This document shows, piece by piece, positions 25,188-29,069 of a stretch of DNA of 29,069 nucleotides. Each line of letters opens with the position of its first letter. Position 1 is the first letter of the stretch. The position numbers and the translations under genes are program-made. This DNA comes from an uncultured Lachnospiraceae bacterium. Lineage in GTDB: Bacteria > Bacillota > Clostridia > Lachnospirales > Lachnospiraceae. The stretch is from assembly GCA_910585895.1 (NCBI GenBank), contig CAJUHY010000034.1, positions 1 through 29,069 on the forward strand. Reading direction: 5' to 3'. The notes under the pieces are model-generated. The model saw only the letters and a program-made list of their open reading frames with translations. It did not search any database and had not been told where the DNA came from.

Positions 25188-25247
25188 ATGAAAAAAACAA
25201 AGAACGCAACAGGATTCTTCCTGGGCGATGTAGAAGAAACATTTTAA
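25188..25247 (+). CDS. candidate 19-aa peptide (possible signalling peptide)
   Basis: A 19-codon ORF encoding MKKTKNATGFFLGDVEETF, with GGGGAGG 9 nt before its ATG, its own promoter and a downstream hairpin. The N-terminus is Lys-rich, the centre short and hydrophobic (GFFLG), and the C-terminus acidic. No cysteines and no long export helix. The size and Lys-Lys start recall short hydrophobic pheromone precursors of Rgg systems, but it is much less hydrophobic. It lies tail to tail with an HTH-TPR regulator, the arrangement that makes a peptide-receptor pair plausible. It could instead be part of a small RNA or a chance ORF. Confidence 0.4.
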   Translation: MKKTKNATGFFLGDVEETF

Positions 25248-25260
25248 GCTAGCACAATTA

Positions 25261-25328
25261 CATCAACTTATGCCGTAACGATTTTCATCATACTGGCATC
25301 AACTTATGCCGTAACGACTTTCGGCATA
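25261..25328. repeat. 36-bp tandem duplication at the regulator's 3' end
   Basis: Copies begin at 25261 and 25297 and share CATCAACTTATGCCGTAACGA then [T/C]TTTC. Read on the minus strand, the proximal copy gives the regulator's natural end (YAESRYGIS-stop) and the distal copy repeats it after the stop in the same frame (YDENRYGIS-stop). This is a duplication of the gene's end, now diverging. Confidence 0.75.
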
Positions 25329-26222
25329 TTTTCTTACCTGTTCAGCGCGCTCGTGCTGATTCATTGCCTCGAAAAGGGCAATACTCTGATAAAAACTTTC
25401 TTTCGACACGTCAAACCGCCCCAACTCTGCCAAAGCACAGGCTTTGTTGCACAATAACATGGGAAACGTATGCAGTTTCCCATATTCGATGCAGAAATCA
25501 ATCCCTGTCTGGCAGAGTTCCAGGGCTTCTTTATAATATCCCTCCTGACCCATCCAGGATGACAGATTCTGCAGAATCATTAAATATTTTACAGACAGTT
25601 CCTGTCCATCAACGGCATGTTCCTCAATATATTCTTTCAACCCGAATAATAACTGCATAGCTGGCCATATATTTCCCATAGCATGGTAAGCGCAGCCAAT
25701 ATTATTAAGGATGCTGATTTCATGAAAAGTCAGAAGCCTTGCCCTGATATGCACGCCGTCAAAATCGGGAATCGTCATGCGTATTGCTTCTAAAAGCCGC
25801 TCCAGTATACGCGCTGACCTCTCTCCGCGATTTTTGCATATTAAGGTTTTAGCAAAACAGACATACTGCTCTTCCAGTTTAATGCTGTACTTTTTTCTGG
25901 AAGATTTCTGCAGCTTTTCTTCCAATATCTTCACAAATTTTTCTGCCTTCTCATATTCTTTCCTCGCCAGACAGCGGGTCAGCTTCTCTTCTGTCTCGTA
26001 ACGTTCCATCTCCTCCTGACTGAGATAGCTGTTATAAATCCTGTCCACTATTCCAAGTCTCTGCATCAGAGACTCCAATATTTTCTTTCCCGGCGCCTGT
26101 ACCCCATTTTCAATCCTCGATAAGGTTGAAGGTGTACAGATTCCGTAACACAGTTCTTCCTGGGAGTATTTCTGCCGTTCCCTGGCTTCACGGATTAAGC
26201 TGCCGACCGCATAGTGTGCCAT
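25299..26222 (-). CDS. HTH-TPR transcriptional regulator (RRNPP-like)
   Basis: 307 aa. An N-terminal xenobiotic-response-element-type helix-turn-helix (about residues 7-62: 'IREARERQKYSQEELCYGICTPSTLSRIENG') is followed by an all-helical region of TPR-like repeats (about 75-305), for example 'NNIGCAYHAMGNIWPAMQLL', 'GQEGYYKEALELCQTGIDF' and 'CALAELGRFDVSKESFYQSI'. This architecture and length match Rgg/PlcR/PrgX-type regulators, whose TPR domains bind short peptides. Binding of a peptide here is inference. It starts 16 bp after the histidine kinase gene and so probably shares the DUF975-RR-HK transcript. The 3' end carries a small tandem duplication. Confidence 0.85.
   Translation of the reverse strand: MAHYAVGSLIREARERQKYSQEELCYGICTPSTLSRIENGVQAPGKKILESLMQRLGIVDRIYNSYLSQEEMERYETEEKLTRCLARKEYEKAEKFVKILEEKLQKSSRKKYSIKLEEQYVCFAKTLICKNRGERSARILERLLEAIRMTIPDFDGVHIRARLLTFHEISILNNIGCAYHAMGNIWPAMQLLFGLKEYIEEHAVDGQELSVKYLMILQNLSSWMGQEGYYKEALELCQTGIDFCIEYGKLHTFPMLLCNKACALAELGRFDVSKESFYQSIALFEAMNQHERAEQVRKYAESRYGIS
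25305..25336 (+). terminator. terminator of the small plus-strand transcript
   Basis: Perfect 7-bp arms TATGCCG (25305-25311) and CGGCATA (25322-25328) with a 10-nt loop, followed on the plus strand by TTTTCTT. It falls within the last codons of the convergent regulator gene. It would end a transcript of about 170 nt starting near 25167. Confidence 0.5.
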
Positions 26223-26238
26223 AGCTTTCCCTCATTCC

Positions 26239-27441
26239 TCATACCGCCGAAAGACGGATTACAAATGCTTTTGTATACTCCTCCCATTCCCCCTGTTCTA
26301 ACATGAGGCTTCCGCCGTGCATGGAAACTACTTTCCATGCAATGCTTAAGCCCAAACCACTGCCCCCCTTACTGTTCCTTGATTCATCCCCCAGTACAAA
26401 CGGTTCAAATATATAGCGGGTAAGCTCCTGCGGAATGTTTTGTCCGTTGTCGCATACCCGGATAATTATCTCGTCATCCTCCGCCTCCGCCATCACCCAT
26501 ACTTTTGTCCCAGGCTGATTATGCCGGAGCGCATTGCTGAGAAGATTATTGATGACACGCCGGAATTGCACTGTATCAACTTCCATAAAAAATGCTTTTT
26601 CCGGAATATCAGGTAATATTTCCATCCCTTTCTCTTCAAAGTCCATGTACATACCTGCCACGCAGCCGCGAAGCAATTCAAGCAAATCTGTGCTGGTCCT
26701 GGATAGCTGAAATCCCTCACTGTCTAATTTCACATAATCAAAAAGGAAATTTAACAGTTCTCCCATCTGCATAGATTTATTGTATATAGTCTCTAAATAT
26801 TCCTGCCGTTTACTCTCGGAAATGTCCATTCCCGCCCCCTCATGCAGTTCATTATCCAACAATGCTTTCGCGTAACCCGCCACAGTAGTCATCGGTGTTT
26901 TTAAATCATGTGCCATATCTGACAAAAGCAGGTTGCGCCTCCTGTCATACTCCTCTTTCTGCTGCCGCTCCTGTTCCTCCAATCTCTTTATCTGAACGCT
27001 TACCGTCTGTCCGAAAGCAAAAGCTGCCAACACATAAGGAAGCAGCACTGTTAACAAAATAAAGACCGCAAGCGCCATCATCCCCAGAATAAAAAGATTC
27101 TTCTGCACCGGATTCATCTGCAGTGTCTGGCTGATGATTTTTCCCGTCATGACGCTTCCTGCCAATTCCTCACTAAACGTACGCAAAGCAAATCCTATCA
27201 CATCGGGAAGACCATTGCAGATTCCCATAACAGCAAGATACAGCACGCCGCGACACAACACATCAATACTCACGCCATTCTCCATGCCAGCCGCAAAAAA
27301 CTCAATATGCAAACTGTCCGACAGCCATGGAAAAACGATTCCCTCATAGAACCTGTCCAACAGATTCTCACTGATTCCAACCAATATCAAGATAAAAAGG
27401 AACCGCTTGATTAAAAATTTTTTCCACTCTGAATTATTCAT
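26239..27441 (-). CDS. sensor histidine kinase (VanS-like)
   Basis: 400 aa. The N-terminal membrane region has helices at about 10-24 and 115-140, plus a hydrophobic stretch near 60-80. Then come a short linker with a coiled coil ('KRLEEQERQQKEEYDRRR'), HisKA with phosphoacceptor His in 'LLSDMAHDLKTPMTTVAGY', and HATPase with N-box 'NNLLSNALRHN', 'VCDNGQNIPQE' and 'GGSGLGLSI'. 'MAHDLKTP' is typical of the VanS/EnvZ-type group in Firmicutes. It lies 2 bp after the regulator gene. The stimulus is not readable; envelope stress is the common theme in the family. Confidence 0.93.
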   Translation of the reverse strand: MNNSEWKKFLIKRFLFILILVGISENLLDRFYEGIVFPWLSDSLHIEFFAAGMENGVSIDVLCRGVLYLAVMGICNGLPDVIGFALRTFSEELAGSVMTGKIISQTLQMNPVQKNLFILGMMALAVFILLTVLLPYVLAAFAFGQTVSVQIKRLEEQERQQKEEYDRRRNLLLSDMAHDLKTPMTTVAGYAKALLDNELHEGAGMDISESKRQEYLETIYNKSMQMGELLNFLFDYVKLDSEGFQLSRTSTDLLELLRGCVAGMYMDFEEKGMEILPDIPEKAFFMEVDTVQFRRVINNLLSNALRHNQPGTKVWVMAEAEDDEIIIRVCDNGQNIPQELTRYIFEPFVLGDESRNSKGGSGLGLSIAWKVVSMHGGSLMLEQGEWEEYTKAFVIRLSAV

Positions 27442-27443
27442 GC

Positions 27444-28130
27444 CTACTCTTTCTCCATACGGTAACCAAGCCCGCGGATTGTCTTAATATAAGCGCTTCC
27501 ATTTTCGGACAGCTTGGCGCGCAGACGGCTGATGCTTACCATGATATTATTGTCCGCAATCGCATATTCCTCTCCCCAGACATTCTCATATAACTGCTGC
27601 TTTGTAAATACCTTGCCCGGGTATTCCATAAACATCCGCAGCATTTTATATTCTACAGAGGTTAAATCAATAGACTGGCCGTTCCGATATACCACGCATT
27701 CTTCCGTATCCAGTCTTAAATCTTTCACCTCAAGCTGCCTGACTTTTCTTCCCTCTGCACCAAGCGAATAGAATCTGCGGATATTAGAATTGATACGCGC
27801 TACCGCCTCCATAGGATTAAACGGTTTCGCCAGATAATCATCTGCCCCCAAATCCAAACCGAGAATCTTATCGGCATCCTGATTTTTGGCTGACAGTATC
27901 ATCACCGGCATATTATTGTTTTCACGCAGTTTTTTCAATACATGGTAACCGTCCACCTCCGGCATCATGATGTCCAAAAGTGCCATGTCAATCTCTTCTG
28001 TCTCAAGCAGGGAAAGGGCAGACCGGCCGTCTGCCGCTTCCAATACCTGATAGCCATCCTTTTCCAGATACAAGCGGAGTAATTCACGAATTTCCATCTC
28101 ATCGTCCGCAACAAGAATTGTATACGCCAT
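27444..28130 (-). CDS. OmpR-family response regulator (VanR-like)
   Basis: 228 aa. The receiver domain has 'VADDEMEI', phosphoacceptor Asp in 'MALLDIMMPEVDGY', 'ILSAKN' (Ser at the usual Thr position) and Lys in 'YLAKPFNP'. The winged-helix domain (about 130-226) carries 'SVEYKMLRMFMEYPGKVFTKQQLYENVWGEEY' landmarks and ends 'IKTIRGLGYRME'. It has an AAGGAG site before the ATG. Its partner is the kinase immediately downstream. Confidence 0.95.
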   Translation of the reverse strand: MAYTILVADDEMEIRELLRLYLEKDGYQVLEAADGRSALSLLETEEIDMALLDIMMPEVDGYHVLKKLRENNNMPVMILSAKNQDADKILGLDLGADDYLAKPFNPMEAVARINSNIRRFYSLGAEGRKVRQLEVKDLRLDTEECVVYRNGQSIDLTSVEYKMLRMFMEYPGKVFTKQQLYENVWGEEYAIADNNIMVSISRLRAKLSENGSAYIKTIRGLGYRMEKE

Positions 28131-28158
28131 AATCTTATTTCTCCTTTTCCTCCGTAAA

Positions 28159-29010
28159 TCAAATTTGCAGTCCCTTTAACCTCTGGTAAAGCGCAGCATC
28201 CGTTTGGTTTACATAAGGTTTCAAATAGAAGATTCCCAGTATTCCGAGTGTCAGTCCATTTAAAATATACCATCCCAGGAACGATAAGTCCAGCACAAAG
28301 GCTTTCCATTTGTTGCCCTGCATCATAGAACTGCTTATAGCAAAAGCTTCCTCTTTGCTGATACCAGGATTCTCTCCCACAATATATGGAATCATCCGGT
28401 ATTCATATGCCTTAATAATTCCCGGAATCACCAGGAGCAGACTCCACAGGAATATATACAGGTCGCGGAAAAACAACATCTTTACACAGTTCAGATAATT
28501 GTGGTCAAATGCATAACATATCTCTTTGATATTGGCTTCCTCTTTCAGATTCTGCAAAAAGAAACGCTTGATGCCAACTTCCAGAGGATTGAGGAGAAAA
28601 ACCTCCACGGGGATGAGAATAATCATCACCATTACAGCAATCACAAAAACAAGCACAAACATAACAAACAAAAATGCCAATATCATCATTGTATCCCCAA
28701 ACTTCCCCGCTGAGGCCTCCTCAAAGATACCTTGTTCTGGCTCAAGCGCCCTGTCATCCAGCGCCAAATCATAATCATCTAATTCTTCATCATCCCACTC
28801 ATCATAGTCATATTCTTTGTCATCTTCCACCACTTTTTCTCCTGCCGAATGATAGAGTTCCCGGAAATCCCTGTAAACTCTATTCGAGCCGGCGCCTGCG
28901 CCGAGACCCCCGCCCAGCAATGCCGCCAATAACGCTACCAGAATGCATTTCCAGTAATTTGCACGAAACTGCTGTTTCGCCTTGTCCTTTAATTCTTTTC
29001 TTGTCCACAT
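28159..29010 (-). CDS. DUF975-family membrane protein
   Basis: About 283 aa from the ATG at 29010, which has AGGAGG 7 nt upstream; in-frame sequence extending to 29049 lacks a ribosome site. The N-terminus 'MWTRKELKDKAKQQFRANYWKCILVALL' is the DUF975 hallmark. Helix 1 is followed by a strongly acidic extracytoplasmic or loop region (about 45-95, many Asp/Glu with Tyr). Four or more helices follow (about 105-140, 185-205, 240-275), with the conserved 'NPLEVGIKRFFLQNL' and 'MIPYIVGENPGISKEEAF'. The function of DUF975 is unknown. It is the first gene of the operon with the two-component system, 28 bp upstream of the regulator. Confidence 0.88.
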   Translation of the reverse strand: MWTRKELKDKAKQQFRANYWKCILVALLAALLGGGLGAGAGSNRVYRDFRELYHSAGEKVVEDDKEYDYDEWDDEELDDYDLALDDRALEPEQGIFEEASAGKFGDTMMILAFLFVMFVLVFVIAVMVMIILIPVEVFLLNPLEVGIKRFFLQNLKEEANIKEICYAFDHNYLNCVKMLFFRDLYIFLWSLLLVIPGIIKAYEYRMIPYIVGENPGISKEEAFAISSSMMQGNKWKAFVLDLSFLGWYILNGLTLGILGIFYLKPYVNQTDAALYQRLKGLQI

Positions 29011-29037
29011 ATTTATACCTCCTAGTATAATAATGGT

Positions 29038-29055
29038 GTAGTCAATCAAGACTAC
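29038..29055 (-). promoter_or_regulatory. inverted repeat upstream of the DUF975-RR-HK operon
   Basis: Perfect 6-bp arms GTAGTC and GACTAC with a 6-nt centre. On the minus strand a -10-like TATACT (about 29023-29028) lies 9 nt downstream, just before the ribosome site, so the dyad falls in or near the -35/spacer area. It is a possible operator; the window ends 14 bp beyond it. Confidence 0.4.
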
Positions 29056-29069
29056 TTGGTTAATAAATT

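Noticed and set aside
25019..25328. Repeats near 25019, 25261 and 25297 as a CRISPR-like array
   Set aside because: Only two good copies, directly adjacent with no spacers, overlapping a coding end; no cas genes. It is a tandem duplication.

Overview
This is chromosomal sequence from a low-to-moderate GC Gram-positive anaerobe, most likely a gut Clostridia of the Lachnospiraceae type. The evidence is protein flavour (LepA, HolA, ComEC, GerMN lipoprotein, DUF975), strong AGGAGG-type ribosome binding sites, sigma-A-like promoters and Gram-positive lipoproteins. The species call is inference; no rRNA or other marker gene is present.

Layout. Positions 150-4997 (minus) hold a MacAB-like tripartite export operon: lipoprotein, HlyD/MacA-type adaptor, ABC ATPase and MacB/FtsX permease. 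Its promoter carries tandem 12-bp direct repeats of the kind OmpR-family regulators use. Positions 5187-6541 are decayed: a TetR regulator lacking its ligand domain, and a class D beta-lactamase gene with all four catalytic motifs but broken reading frames. Then come an endolysin-like amidase with SH3 repeats, a small membrane protein and tRNA-Thr(CGT) with a near-consensus promoter. Positions 8529-12052 encode a two-gene secreted polysaccharide locus (Ig-like protein, then GH43 glycosidase with Ig-like domains).

Positions 12282-22845 (minus) are a housekeeping and competence block: comEA, response regulator, histidine kinase, GerMN lipoprotein, comEC, holA, then lepA and hemW. The first five genes overlap or nearly abut. 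The RR-HK-GerMN lipoprotein order recalls actinobacterial mtrA-mtrB-lpqB. The comEA promoter has a perfect inverted repeat within its -35/-10 spacer.

Positions 23072-24997 (plus) are a YtrA-type GntR regulator with an ABC ATPase and permease. Positions 25299-29010 (minus) are DUF975, a VanR/S-like two-component system and an HTH-TPR regulator of RRNPP-like architecture. Convergent with that regulator's 3' end, at about 25132-25336 (plus), is a compact unit: a promoter with a perfect TATAAT inside a 12-bp dyad, a strong ribosome binding site, a 19-codon ORF, and an intrinsic-terminator-like hairpin overlapping the regulator's last codons. I regard this possible peptide/regulator pair as the most interesting candidate system here. 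It is a hypothesis from sequence layout only.
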